This document shows, in pieces, positions 23,352-34,699 of a stretch of DNA of 64,000 bases. A program made the position numbers and the translations under genes. Position 1 is the first letter of the stretch. Each line of letters opens with the position of its first letter. Source of the DNA: Saccharum officinarum. Its lineage: Eukaryota > Streptophyta > Magnoliopsida > Poales > Poaceae. Location of the stretch: assembly GCA_020631735.1 (NCBI GenBank), contig CM036160.1, positions 117,038,680 to 117,102,679 of the forward strand. The letters run 5' to 3'. Under the pieces are notes generated by a model, which searched no databases, was not told where the DNA came from, and saw only the letters and a list, made by a program, of their open reading frames with translations.

Positions 23352-23570
23352 CATATATGGAGGAGAGGGTGACGACGTGGGAGAGGTCGGGCAGAACTGC
23401 AGAAGAGAGGGCGATGGCCAGAAGTAGAGAGGAAGTGAGGCAGAGCTTTTGAGAGGTGAGGAGGAAGGCACACCTGCATGGAAAATGAAGTGCGGTGGGA
23501 AAGAGGACTAAGTTATTTTAGGTTTTCTAAGGATCTAAGTTATTTTAGCTTTTCTGAGTATATATATATA

Positions 23571-23812
23571 GGGAGAGTATACTCTATAGCTAGCTATAAA
23601 ATAAGCTATTTTGTAGCCACCTCCATTTACGATAATTTTATATACTAATTTACGATAATGTCAATACATATTTACGATAGTTGAGTTACTATAACACGTG
23701 GGGATATTTACCGTAACATTGTAGTAAACCACTTAGTAAGGAGTTACTATAATCTCGTAAATTAACATAGTAATTATCGTAACTCAAAGTGGCTCTACAG
23801 GGTAGTAGTTCT
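23571..23812 (+). mobile_element. TIR-type MITE, copy 1
   Basis: Starts near GTATACTCTATAGCTAGC and ends near CTCTACAGGGTAGTAGTTCT. The interior is rich in TTTACGATAAT and TTACTATAAC motifs. Copies 2 and 3 follow within 500 bp. Superfamily is not certain and no clear TSD was read. Confidence 0.65.
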
Positions 23813-23828
23813 ATATATATATATATAT

Positions 23829-23990
23829 TATACTCTATAGCTAGCTATAAAATAAGTTATTTTGTAGCCACCTCTATTTACAATAATTTTATATACTAAT
23901 TTACGATAATGTCAGTATATATTTACGATAGTTGAATTACTATAACACATGGGGATATTTACTATAATGTTATAGTAAATCACATAGTAA
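23829..23990 (+). mobile_element. TIR-type MITE, copy 2 (truncated)
   Basis: Matches the first ~160 bp of copy 1 and stops at CACATAGTAA. It is the left arm of the inverted repeat with copy 3. Confidence 0.7.
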
Positions 23991-24257
23991 TATATATGGA
24001 ACTATTACCCTACAGCTAGCTATAAAATAACTTATTCTGTAGCCACTTTGAGTTACGATAATTGCTATGCTAATTTACGAGATTATAGTAACTCCTTACT
24101 ATGTGATTTACTATAACATTATGGTAAATATCCCCATGTGTTATAGTAATTCAACTATCGTAAATATATACTGACATTATCATAAATTAGTATATAAAAT
24201 TATCGTAAATAGAGGTGGCTACAAAATAACTTATTTTATAGCTAGCTATAGAGTATA
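23829..24257. repeat. 162-bp inverted repeat with 105-bp loop
   Basis: Arms 23829-23990 and 24096-24257 are reverse complements with only about three mismatches by hand comparison. A transcript through this point would form a long, nearly perfect hairpin. Confidence 0.85.
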
Positions 24258-24266
24258 CTCTCCCCC
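23999..24266 (-). mobile_element. TIR-type MITE, copy 3 (inverted)
   Basis: Full-length copy in opposite orientation. On the plus strand its left end is ACTATTACCCTACAGCTAGC and its right end GCTAGCTATAGAGTATACTC. The termini are inverted repeats built on AGCTAGCTATAAAATAA. Confidence 0.7.
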
Positions 24267-24298
24267 CTCTCTCTATATAGAACACTATATCAAACTTA

Positions 24299-24539
24299 GG
24301 CCTTGTTTAGATGCACTCCAAAAGTTAGAATTTTTCACTCTCTCTCCATCACATCAATTTTTAGACTTATGCATGAAGTAGTAAATGTAGGTAAAAAAAT
24401 AACTAATTACATAGTTTAGTTGGAAATCACGAGATAAATCTTTTAAGCCTAGTTAATCCACGATTGGACAATATTTACCAAATAAAACGAAAGTGGTACT
24501 ATTCATCAGATTCAAAATATTTGCAACCTAAACGTGGCC
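24299..24539. mobile_element. Tourist (PIF/Harbinger) MITE
   Basis: 241 bp, ends GGCCTTGTTTAGATG / CCTAAACGTGGCC, flanked by TTA on both sides (24296-24298, 24540-24542). Confidence 0.85.
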
Positions 24540-24617
24540 TTAATCAAACAACCGTATACGGGCACGTCAGTTTGACCTTTTGCATGTGTCCTAGATCATA
24601 AATACATCTCTATTATA

Positions 24618-24849
24618 CTCCCTCCGTCCCAAATTATAAGACGTTTGACTTTTTTATCTCAAATTTGATCACTCATCTTATTAAAAAAATTTATACAAAT
24701 ATAGTCAAATTTAAGTCATTCTTGAGGAACTTTTATTAATATACCAAGCCACGATAAAAAAATTGATATTTTGCACAAATTTTTGAATAAGACGATGGGT
24801 CAAATTTAGTGTAAAAAAGTCAAATGTCTTATCATTTGGATGGAGGGAC
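24618..24849. mobile_element. Stowaway MITE
   Basis: CTCCCTCCGTCCCAAATTAT ... ATCATTTGGATGGAGGGAC, with internal complementary GACTTTTTTA/TAAAAAAGTC-like arms and TA flanks. Confidence 0.8.
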
Positions 24850-24851
24850 TA

Positions 24852-25632
24852 GTTACAAACAGAAAAGACAGAGTGACAATGTGACATCGACATTTCTGTC
24901 CGGCACCCAAACTGATCGAAAATCAACTCTGCAGCCGTATCACATAAATGATCCAGAGGGAAAATAGTGTTTGAGGCTTTGAGCATAATCTTGTTCATAT
25001 CACCCTCGTTTACTTTAATTTAGGTTGACATTTTGTAAAAAAAAAAGGAAAGGTAGAGAACACAACCCAATCCTATGACGATGAACTTTATATTATTCAG
25101 AGCATCATGCATATGGTTACTAATGCCATCTCCTTTTTAGAATAAAATGACCAAATTTCTCCTGTAAAATCATCTTCTCAATCTTTTTAGATTGGAGATA
25201 TCAGGATTCAAGAAAGAAAAGTGAGGTTCTGTTATCAGGAAAGAAAAAAGGCAGATATATCTTTAGAGTTGTTTTCTCGAGCCCAACCCCTTTGATTGAC
25301 AACGCAACCACCTGAACTCAACTAGGGGTATCCTTCCCCAAGGAGCATTTCAACCGCACTATAAAACACCCAAATTTGCCAACCAATAGTTTGGACCTCC
25401 GCTACCAGCCCAAAGTCCCGCTTTTGTTTATTACGCTTCCCCAGTCTTGACTTCCCCTCCCCCTTTCTCTCTCTCCGGCGGGGCGGCAGGAAATCTCCCC
25501 AAATTCAGCTGGTTTCACGGGAGAGATCGGCCGGTGGAGGGGAAAGGTCGAAAGGACGAGTCTTGAGCTGGATTTCTTGGCGGATTGGCTGGCATTCGCA
25601 GGAACTGTGTGTCTGTGTTCAGGAACGGGGAG
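24852..25632. other. upstream region and 5' UTR of the kinase gene
   Basis: AT-rich intergenic DNA becomes CT-rich (CCCCTCCCCCTTTCTCTCTC, 25455-25475), as is usual near plant transcription starts. No TATA box was assigned. Confidence 0.4.
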
Positions 25633-28600
25633 ATGAGCTGCTTACCGTGCTCCGGTTCGTCGGGGAAGGAGGCCAAGAGCTTGGCGGCGCTCTCGCCGAC
25701 CCCTCGCTCTGCGGCCAAGGCGGCACCAGGTAAAACCCGTGCCTTGTGCTGCGCGCTTGCCCGATTTTGGCGGAAACTGCAGGGGCTGTGATAGTTTTGT
25801 TTGCGATCCTGCTTCTTGCTCTGTTCGGTCAGTTACTGATGTTTGCTACTTGCAGTGACTGATTCGCTGCTCTAGGCATGTAGTTGTGTGCGACAAAGGC
25901 TGGAATTTTTTTATGGGTGGGATAAGATTTTTGCCTTTTGTTTGCAGCAGAGGTGTAGCTGCTTACTAGTAATACGCAGCTGGAGCTTCTGATTCAACGA
26001 AGTAAACATGGAATTGAGTGTCAAATAGTTGCTTCTCGCGGTTTTGATTTATCGATCTTAGCAGCGAGGATTCACTGCATTAGTTGTGTATTGTTTTTTT
26101 TAAAAAGAATATGGACAGATTTTGCTAGCAGAATATTACTCTGATTGTTAATTGATCGTTACAAGTAATTCACGGCTTTACATATGCGAATATTACTATG
26201 TACTCACATTGTTTGCTCAGATAGTGGTGAAAGGGACATAGAAGCACCACTTCTTATAAATTTGGCTTTTGACTTTTTCTCAAGAGGTGGAGTGGAAGGG
26301 AAGGAAATTTCCGTGGTGAAGCCTGCAGTTACAATAGTTTCGTTTATGGAGTTCTGTCTCGAGCGAACCAAACACCAATGGTTCCATGTGTTCTCTACAC
26401 GTGTTGTCTGGCTGAATATGGCTGTATCAATTTTCTTGCTTTGAGCTTGCTTCAAGTCGGGTTCACTCTTTGTGTGGCTGGTGGAGCGAGTGACTAGTTC
26501 CACACACGTATCAAAGTTTTAGTTCTTAGTTGTTGGACCTGCAAGTCATCCTTGATTTCAAGGCGAGCTATTGTTCATTTGTTTGTGTTGTGGCTGCTGC
26601 ATTTCGTTACCCATCTGCAAACCGAGATATCTCTTAGAGCATCTCAGCCTTTCTAAATCTCACTCTCCAAATCATCATTTCTCCAAATCATCATTTGGAG
26701 AGTCATTTCCATAAAAATCGCTTTCTATATCTTTTCACTCTCCAACAGCTTTTCTATATCTCGTGCGCACTCTAGAGAGCCATTCTCGTCTTCTTTTTTT
26801 TGGCTAGCGAAAAATCCGGAACAGAAGATGGCTATATTTGCATAACCATTTAGACAACCTGTTGGAGGGTAATTTTTCACGAAAAATCTCTATTCCTAAC
26901 ATTTAGGAAGGATATAGAGAGTCTCTTGGAGTTGCTCTTACATTAAATAACTGTCAGAAAAATTGATGGAAGTTTTTAATGCCAAGAGCACATGATGGTC
27001 CACTTGGGTTAATTTTTCTCAGTCGCATTGAAATGCAGAAGTAATGAAGATGCTAGTCAAATTCCTAGAAGTGATTATATTATTAGCTTTCAAGTTTTAT
27101 CATACACATGGCTATTCATATTACAAATCAAGGCATAAGGCAACAGACTTATGTTGATGTGAGCTGCCTGACATTTCTGTTGGAAAGAATTCTAGAGTTT
27201 GTTTCCATCTCCAATTATCTCTAACCATACATATCTTTATTTACAACAATTTCTTGTCTGGTTGAAGTATTTAGCAATTTAAAGCTAGGTAGGATAATTG
27301 GAATATGTTAGGAGTGTTATTAATACCACACTGAATGTGTGGGTGCAACCCTGTAGTAGTACCATGCCTTCTCCACCAACTTCACTATACAGTGTTAATA
27401 CCACACAGAATGCGTGGATGCAACAGTGGAGTAACCAATAACAGATTGTTGAATGTTGTGATAGGTCTAGGAATCTCGCAAGTAGCATCCTGATCCATTT
27501 ATTTGTCCCTATTTTTCTGTATGTCTGAGCTGTATGATTTATCTGTATCGATGAAAGCATAAGCATCATTATTGAGGATTCATACACTAACTTTTATCTT
27601 TCCAATGAATCAGTTCGATCAAATTCACGTGCTTCGGGCTCCAGGAAGGAAGATTCTGTACCTGTTCGCAGAGGAGGAAACACTGCACATGGCCCGGCAC
27701 AGATTTTCACTTTCCGGGAGTTGGCTATCGCTACCAAGAATTTCAGGAAAGATTGCCTATTGGGAGAAGGTGGCTTTGGTCGTGTGTATAAAGGACGCAT
27801 GGAAAATGGACAGGTTTGCTAGCATTTGCTAATTGTGTTTTAACTTCTGTACACTGCAAATTTGGATATAACTCTCATTATTTTTTCAAGAAGAAAAGGG
27901 AGAAGTCCCCTGACTGTTCTAATCGGTTGTCTGCCTGACACCTTCATTTTTCATCTTCAATCTTGCCCAGGTCATTGCTGTGAAGCAACTTGATAGAAAC
28001 GGTTTTCAAGGAAATCGTGAATTTCTTGTGGAGGTTCTCATGCTAAGTCTCTTGCACCATCCTAATCTGGTCAGATTAATTGGCTATTGCGCAGATGGTG
28101 ACCAGCGCCTCCTAGTTTACGAATATATGTTGTTGGGATCACTAGAAAATCATCTGTTTGGTAAGTTGCACTATATTATAGCAATTACTAAATAGATCAT
28201 GCATTGAAGATTTCCCTAGGATCCAAAATGCTAATATTTCTCTTGACTTCATTTTACTTTTTTTTTAAAATGATTTGTAAGTTGCTAAATTCAAACGTGA
28301 AAGATCCTAGCTATGGTATTCTCTACCATCACTGTTTTGTTACTGCTGATGCCATCCTTACCGCTAACGTCATCCATAGTAATATCTAGACAGTGCCATC
28401 CATATTTCTTCTTTTGTAACTCATGACATCAATTTCTTGGTAGGCCCACCAGATAAGGAACCTCTTGACTGGAATACAAGGATGAAGATTGCTGCCGGTG
28501 CAGCGAAGGGTCTGGAGTATCTGCATGATAAGGCAAATCCACCTGTCATATACAGAGATTTCAAATCATCAAATATTCTTCTGGGTGAAGACTACTACCC

Positions 28601-29460
28601 TAAGCTGTCTGATTTTGGGCTCGCAAAACTTGGTCCAGTTGGTGACAAAACTCATGTATCAACACGAGTTATGGGAACATATGGATATTGCGCTCCTGAA
28701 TATGCCATGACAGGACAGTTGACGGTAAAGTCTGATGTTTACAGCTTTGGTGTTGTGTTCCTTGAACTTATTACAGGCCGCAAAGCAATCGATCACACCC
28801 AGCCTTCAGGGGAGCAAAATCTTGTTGCATGGGTAGGTTTAACTGCACCAAGTTATTCCATTCAACATTCATTTGGTTTAGGGAGGGGAATGATCTGTTA
28901 TTTCTTCACATGTCCCAAGTGTCTGATCTCTACAAAATTTGCAGGCTCGTCCACTTTTCAGAGACCGAAGGAAGTTCTGCCAACTTGCTGATCCATCACT
29001 GCAAGGTCGGTACCCCAAAAGGGGTTTGTACCAGGCTTTAGCTGTTGCAGCTATGTGTTTGCAGGAGCAAGCAGCATCTCGGCCACTGATAGGAGATGTT
29101 GTCACTGCACTATCTTATCTAGCTGCGCATCCTTATGATCCAAATGTGCCTTCCACAAAGGATTCTAGGACCTGCCCATCTACCCCAAGGGCAAAAACAC
29201 ACAGAAGAACCACCAGTGTTCCTGATGCTCAACATGCTGCTGAGTCGCTTATGTTGAACTTCCCAGACTTGAGGAAGGAGACTGTCAGAGGAGGGAAATT
29301 CGAGAAGGATGGTACTGAAGGTTCTGGCAGCAGCAGTAGCTCTGGAAGGAATGATGGCCTGGATGTCCCGCAACTTCTGGCCGTTCCTAACGGCAAAGCT
29401 TGCAGTGAAGGTGATAACATTCAGAAGTCCACTGTTAAGGTTGGTGCCCGTGAGAACTAG
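25633..29460 (+). CDS. PBL/RLCK-VII receptor-like cytoplasmic kinase
   Basis: Serine/threonine kinase of the class that relays signals from cell-surface receptors at the plasma membrane. Exons 25633-25729, 27614-27813, 27971-28160, 28444-28832, 28945-29460 join in frame to 463 residues. Visible: glycine loop GEGGFG (83-88), catalytic lysine in VIAVK (104), catalytic loop IYRDFKSSN (D201), SDFGLAKLG (DFG 219-221), CAPEYAMTG, and a serine-rich C-tail. The N-terminus [15 protein letters not shown] resembles PBL27-type kinases. It has Cys3 and Cys6 for palmitoylation but no Gly2 for myristoylation. The active-site arginine before D201 (YRD) is retained, so an active kinase is expected. Which PBL clade it belongs to is inference. 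Intron 1 (1.9 kb) carries a MITE. Confidence 0.92.
26637..26937. mobile_element. Tourist-like MITE in kinase intron 1
   Basis: 301 bp with ends GAGCATCTCAGCC and, reversed, GAGCAACTCCAAGAG, flanked by TTA (26634-26636, 26938-26940). Same type as the element at 50706-51052. Confidence 0.75.
27314..27424. repeat. short direct duplication in kinase intron 1
   Basis: A segment of about 33 bp (TTAATACCACACTGAATG..., 27314-27349) recurs at 27392-27424 (TTAATACCACACAGAATG...), offset about 75-78. Confidence 0.7.
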
Positions 29461-31042
29461 AATGCAGAGCCGGGCAAATACTGTGGGCAGCTTTGATAGC
29501 ACATTCTATGGATGGATTAGACCATTATTTCCATGTTTGCTATCAATTTTGCCAGGAAACTCCATTGCTTGGCGTGAGTCTTTTTGGAAAGGGACAATTG
29601 TCGAGAGTTGAGTAATATACTACTGCAACAGGCTTGGTTTTGCAGACCCGGATAGCCTCATGCTCCACGGTTGGGTTTTAGTTGCCTCCATGGAACGGTT
29701 TTACAAATCTTCGAGGTTTTACACGAAGATGCAGGCTGATGAAAGGAAGAACTATTCTGTCGCTGAGATTCAGACCTTAGACTCTTAGAGTGTGCATTTT
29801 GATGAGAATCTGCTACATTCGGAATGTCAGTATGCGTCATTCAGGAATATGGACGAGTTTTCTTGTTTTGTTCTTGTAGGAAGCACGATTTGTGTGACAA
29901 TGTGCTGACAGAGTTGCATCCCGGACTGTGTGCCTGTACATGTAAATGGGTTGTTTGTAAGTAGAGCTGTCCATAGATTTATTTTTTTTCCCTTTCGTCG
30001 GTGTGATGTAATTGGGTAATTTGCAGACATGTCACTATGTCAGGCGTAGTCTTTAGTCTGTACAGAAAAAAAAAGGTTGTTCGATTTTTGTTTGCTTGGT
30101 ACTATACCATTGACTCATCATATACTATTGTAGGATGCCGCTTCTATTTGGTTTTAACTTAACTGGAGGAAAAGGGAGGGGAAAAGACCCCGGAGAATTT
30201 CTTCTATCTAAACTGGCTGCTCATACATCAAGCAGAAATATCTGCCATCTTACAGCACAGGCTGTGAGCAGTTCGAAACCAATCAAGCTACCTATCTAGG
30301 TAAATACAATGAATCACTAATAGAGCTGTTAAGTGCCTAATTGGTAGTACCAGGGGCAGTCTTTTTATCTCGACTGCACAACGACGCTATAAGATAGGAT
30401 GGGTTGCCCCACAAAGGCAACGCAACGATCGCATCAAATCAACTATGGTCACCTCATGCGCATCGCAGCGCGCGTTGGCCTCGTCGTACCACTGCCACGC
30501 CTTCTTGTGAAGAAGTGATGATCAGATCCGTCCTGTATAAGCCCTGTTCGCTTGAGCCGTACTTTCTCAGTAAAGGAATAGTGTTTTTATCTCACAAAAA
30601 ATCAGCGAACAATATATACAAATACACCTCATTCGGTTGATTGATATCTTTCCGTTAGCTTGGTGCTTATGTTGCTGCAAATATATAAAATAGATACCAA
30701 GCGTAGAATGTGCTCATTCTACGTTATTGCATTGCAAGTTTACATACATCGTGTATATATATTTACAGAAGCAATTCCTATCATCATCCAACATAAACCG
30801 TGCCTATGATCTTCCTTCCTTTCTTATGTACATACCTACAGTCCACATGTTTACATCATGGTCTGATTCTCTTTGTTACAAGAGATGAAGCTGGATTTAT
30901 TTCCTTTATCTATAAAAACATCCCAATCTGGCTGGACTATAATAGAGAAAACAAGGCTCGCCTTCTTCGCTGAACAATTTCCATTACATTAAGAAGAGGC
31001 TGCTTCTTCTCTGAATCTTTTTGGACAAAAGGAATGCTCCGG
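29461..31042. other. convergent 3' region between kinase and lipase
   Basis: Holds the 3' UTRs of two convergent genes. Near 30539-30610, GCCCTGTTCGCTTG ... CAGCGAACAA looks like a short eroded MITE. No gene seen. Confidence 0.5.
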
Positions 31043-33659
31043 CTAACTAGAACTGCTCCGATCTGTTTGTACACTAGGTTCAACAATGGAGACGTCCATA
31101 TCGTGCTTTGTCATGATGATGTTGCTGGCTAGCTCCTGTCGGAATTGCCTAACGCTTTGTGCTGTGATGATTCTACAGGTGCTCCAATCGTCCGCTTCCA
31201 TATCGACTCCTAGGTAAGTGAAATGATCCTGAATCCTCAAGCTGAACATGGAGAGGCACCTAGTATCATGGAAGCGAATGTTAGAACAAAAGCCGACGAG
31301 AAACCAACCAAGATCTCCCACTTCCCATGATGCTATCAACAGACAAACCTGCAACAATCTGGGTCTTCACCGCTGTCGTCACAAATCCGTTCAGTTATGT
31401 TGCCATCAGAGTCCTGGACCCATACCTGAAATTTCACAAACATGCCATTCATACATGTACAGGATGCAAAAATGCAAAAAGAGTAGCTTTGTAATGTTCA
31501 TGTGCAACAGTGTAAGGCATAGTATACCTCTCTTGGGAAGTGGTGGTATGTCAGCCGGGGAAGAAAGGAGAAATAAGGTGGCAAATGTGGCACGATATCA
31601 TGTCCGTGTGTCACTCGAATTGTGTTGGGTACATATTTGGCAAAGCATGAGGCGAATGCAGCATTGCCAACACGAGGCTGCCCGAAAGTCATGAGTTGCA
31701 CACTGTCACTTCCAAGCTTCATCTATGGAGAGATGTTCTGTTTAAACTTGGTTCCAGGATTACAAATTCAAAAGTATCTAAAAGAGCACAGTATCTCTGA
31801 AGCCCCTTGGGCCTTGGGATACTTACAGCAAGATCGAGTGCGCAAAAAGAAGCCATAGCTCCTCCCATCGAATGGCCTGTCACTATGACATTGATGTCTC
31901 CATATGATTTTCTTGCCTTGTTCACAGCACTTGTGATAGCTAGACGCAAAATTGTATTGTTATATGAGGAGAAAAATCCACTGTGCACCTTTAACCAGAG
32001 GAATACAAAACAAATGAACAACACTTTCAGTTTCTTTTTCTTTTCTAAAGAAAATATGATAGAAACTTCATTGGCATTAACCTTTGCATTTGGCATGTTT
32101 GGATAACTTAGATCAAGCTGCTTCCATATCAAGTCTTTTACCCAATTCTGTACACTGGTTAACCAAATCTAAGCATAAATCACATCTGAACCGAAAACAG
32201 TAAATGCAAAGCAAACTTTGTTTAAACAGAGAACACTACAGTGGAACCAATAGCAAATAGCTCAGTACCTATTCTCTTGAGTTCCCCTGATTGCAACGAT
32301 TATCGAATTCAGATTATGAGCTACACCAACAAATGCCTGTTACATTATTCATCCAAAGAAAAGTAGATAAAGGGAAGGGTATATCTTGAAAAGCCTGATG
32401 GGTTTGACAGCAAAGAACCATACAATTTCACTGAAAATTTATGAGAACTTAATTCAAAATGTGGAGGGATAAGTACCTGCAAGCAGTTCTCCACATCAAC
32501 AATTAGAGATCTCATCTCGAAGCCCTATTTCAGCAATATGAAACCATATAAAAAATAGAAGCCAGCTTATCCTGGCCCATAGCCATTTTAAAGAACAACT
32601 TTCTGTTTTAAAGTAGTTCGGTAAGCAGAAGAGAACAAACTTGACAGTCTCTTACTTGAGTCAAGTCATTGCACCTTGAGCATGTCCACGTAAACAGAGC
32701 AGTTAAATCTGTCATATACACCTAGAGACAACAGCGAATCATGAGATTAAGCTTACTTTGACACAAAAGTGGAAATGCTTGAAAACTGTGGATATTCAGT
32801 AGAAAACAGCCTGTCAAAAAAATTAGGGAAAGTTGTAACCTACCGCTGATGCATATTCCACAAGAGTCTTTGCCAGAGTATGATTGTAGATAAAACTGTG
32901 GTCACTATTCTTGACAGGCAACTCTGTGATAAAGGAAATAAAAAAAATGGAAGACTGGATATAAGAATGCAGCCAGCTACTAGATTCCTGAGTGCAATGT
33001 CAACTTAAAAAACAATCTGTAACGATTCTATGCAGTAACAGTTCATCAACCATCTACTTTAGCAATTTCCTAACTTCTTTTGTTTTGTAGGGCCACCAAG
33101 AATGGCTTCCTTTGCAGCAATCAGGACTCCACTATATGAACAACAAGGTCCTGTAGCAGGAACTAACAGATGGCAGCCATTGATACACACCTAATCACCT
33201 GTCCCTCCCGTCTCCACAGTGGTAGAGCTTTTGCTAGATGTTTCATGTTTGTACTATATGCCCCAATTATAACAGTCAATTAACACGTTAAATTAGACCA
33301 GCTACTGGCATGGCTGATGGCCGCCTAACGGACAACCACTACCTGGCAATTCCATCAGATAGTTGTTAGATGTCCCTTTTGTCTGTGGCTCTATGCAAAA
33401 CTACACCATTTGAGATGTTTGCAAATACAATGGCATGCTTATTCCACTCATAACACAATCGATGAAAACATGATAATTATCTTGTTTGTTACGTACTATT
33501 AAAGCTAGCTTGCTGTCGGAATCACTTTGATGCCAATTTACATACAACAACAACCCAGCAAGCATCAGAGAATCACACGGAATTACCTCTTCCATGAGAA
33601 GCAGCAGACATCAAGAGTACGAAAGCCACCACGCTGGGACCCAGGCTCCATCTCTCCAT
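31043..33659 (-). CDS. class 3 (alpha/beta hydrolase) lipase, secreted
   Basis: Triacylglycerol-lipase-family enzyme. Exons (minus): 33587-33659, 32844-32923, 32656-32721, 32477-32524, 32269-32336, 32082-32154, 31827-31988, 31528-31722, 31349-31425, 31043-31259. They join in frame to 352 residues. The N-terminus MERWSLGPSVVAFVLLMSAA is a signal peptide. The nucleophile elbow GHSMGG has Ser176, and THGHDIVPHLPP gives the likely catalytic Asp232. A histidine in TYHHFPREVW (about 250) completes the triad. Other family marks are VAIRGTQENSVQNWVKDL and FGQPRVGNAAFA. The cysteine-rich C-terminus CDDSGEDPDCC is usual in this plant subgroup. The start is the first ATG before the hydrophobic stretch. 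Substrate (mono/di/triacylglycerol or other) cannot be told from sequence. Confidence 0.92.
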
Positions 33660-33748
33660 GAACCTGCAGATGCATCCAAGCTGAATCTCAATCGGCTGAA
33701 GCACATAGAAACACATCAATCACACAAACCGAAAGCGAGCAGAGCAAT

Positions 33749-33783
33749 TCTTTCTTTTTCTTTTTCTTTTTCTTTTTCTTTTT
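33749..33783. repeat. (CTTTTT)n microsatellite
   Basis: About five CTTTTT units just upstream of the lipase start, probably in its 5' UTR or promoter. Confidence 0.85.
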
Positions 33784-34442
33784 TGAAACAAAGCGAACAG
33801 AGCAATTCCTCGGCACGGAACCTCCTTCAGAATCAATGCGGAGAGAATGTGCAGCAGCAGGCAACGATTCCAGAACCAAACGCACAAGCAGAAGAACAGC
33901 TTAGGGGCGAAGGATTTGACCTTGCGGGGAGGTCGAGGGGCCGCAGGAAAGAGAGGGACTGTGGACAAACCGAAATGGGAGATTGGGAGAAACTGGAAGA
34001 AGGTGCAGGAGACGTACAGCGAGTGCTCGGCGAGGAAGAAGAGTGGGAGCGCCTCCCTCTCCTGCGGTTGCTTTCAGGGCGTTGCAGCTGGACCGCTGGA
34101 GGGAGCACCGGAGGGGGAGCTCAAGAGAGAATATGCCCGGCTGGCCGGCTCCTCCTCCGGCCGGGTTGGGTGTGCCAAGAACTTGAAGGCGGTAGGCCAG
34201 GCCGCTGGGGGCGCTGCCTCGCTGGGCAGTGGGCACTGGTGGGATGAATTGCTCCTACCCTTCACAGAAAGGACGTCCTTTTCTCGTGGATTTGTTGGAT
34301 TAGTTAATGAGGATTGGTGGCATCATCCAGAGGTAACTCGCCGTGGCGCCCAGCATCGGAGTTTTTTTTTTTTTGGCACAGTTGCACCGGCATGGCGGCA
34401 TCAGCATCTGGGTTGGATTGGATCTACGGATGGAAATCAATC
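33784..34442. other. upstream region of the lipase gene
   Basis: Moderately GC-rich around 33900-34250. Reading frames here have no recognisable domain. This is probably the promoter and leader of the minus-strand lipase. Confidence 0.4.
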
Positions 34443-34684
34443 GGCTGTGTTAGATCACTTAAAAAATGTACTATGCAAAAAAGATTCTTCGTCACATCAA
34501 ACTTGCGATACATATATGGAGTACTAAATGTGGATAAAATCAAAAGCTAATTGTACAGTTTGGTTGTACTTTGCGAGACGAATGTTTTGAGCCTAATTAA
34601 TCAATGATTGAATAATTATTACTAAATACAAACGAAATGCTACAGTAAATTTTGACGCTCCAAAATTTGGAACTAAACACAGCC
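34443..34684. mobile_element. Tourist-like MITE, diverged
   Basis: Ends GGCTGTGTTAGATC / GAACTAAACACAGCC with the family interior (GGAGTACTAAATGTGGATAA, TTTGCGAGACGAATG). No clear three-base TSD remains. Confidence 0.75.
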
Positions 34685-34699
34685 CCTGTCGAAATTTAC

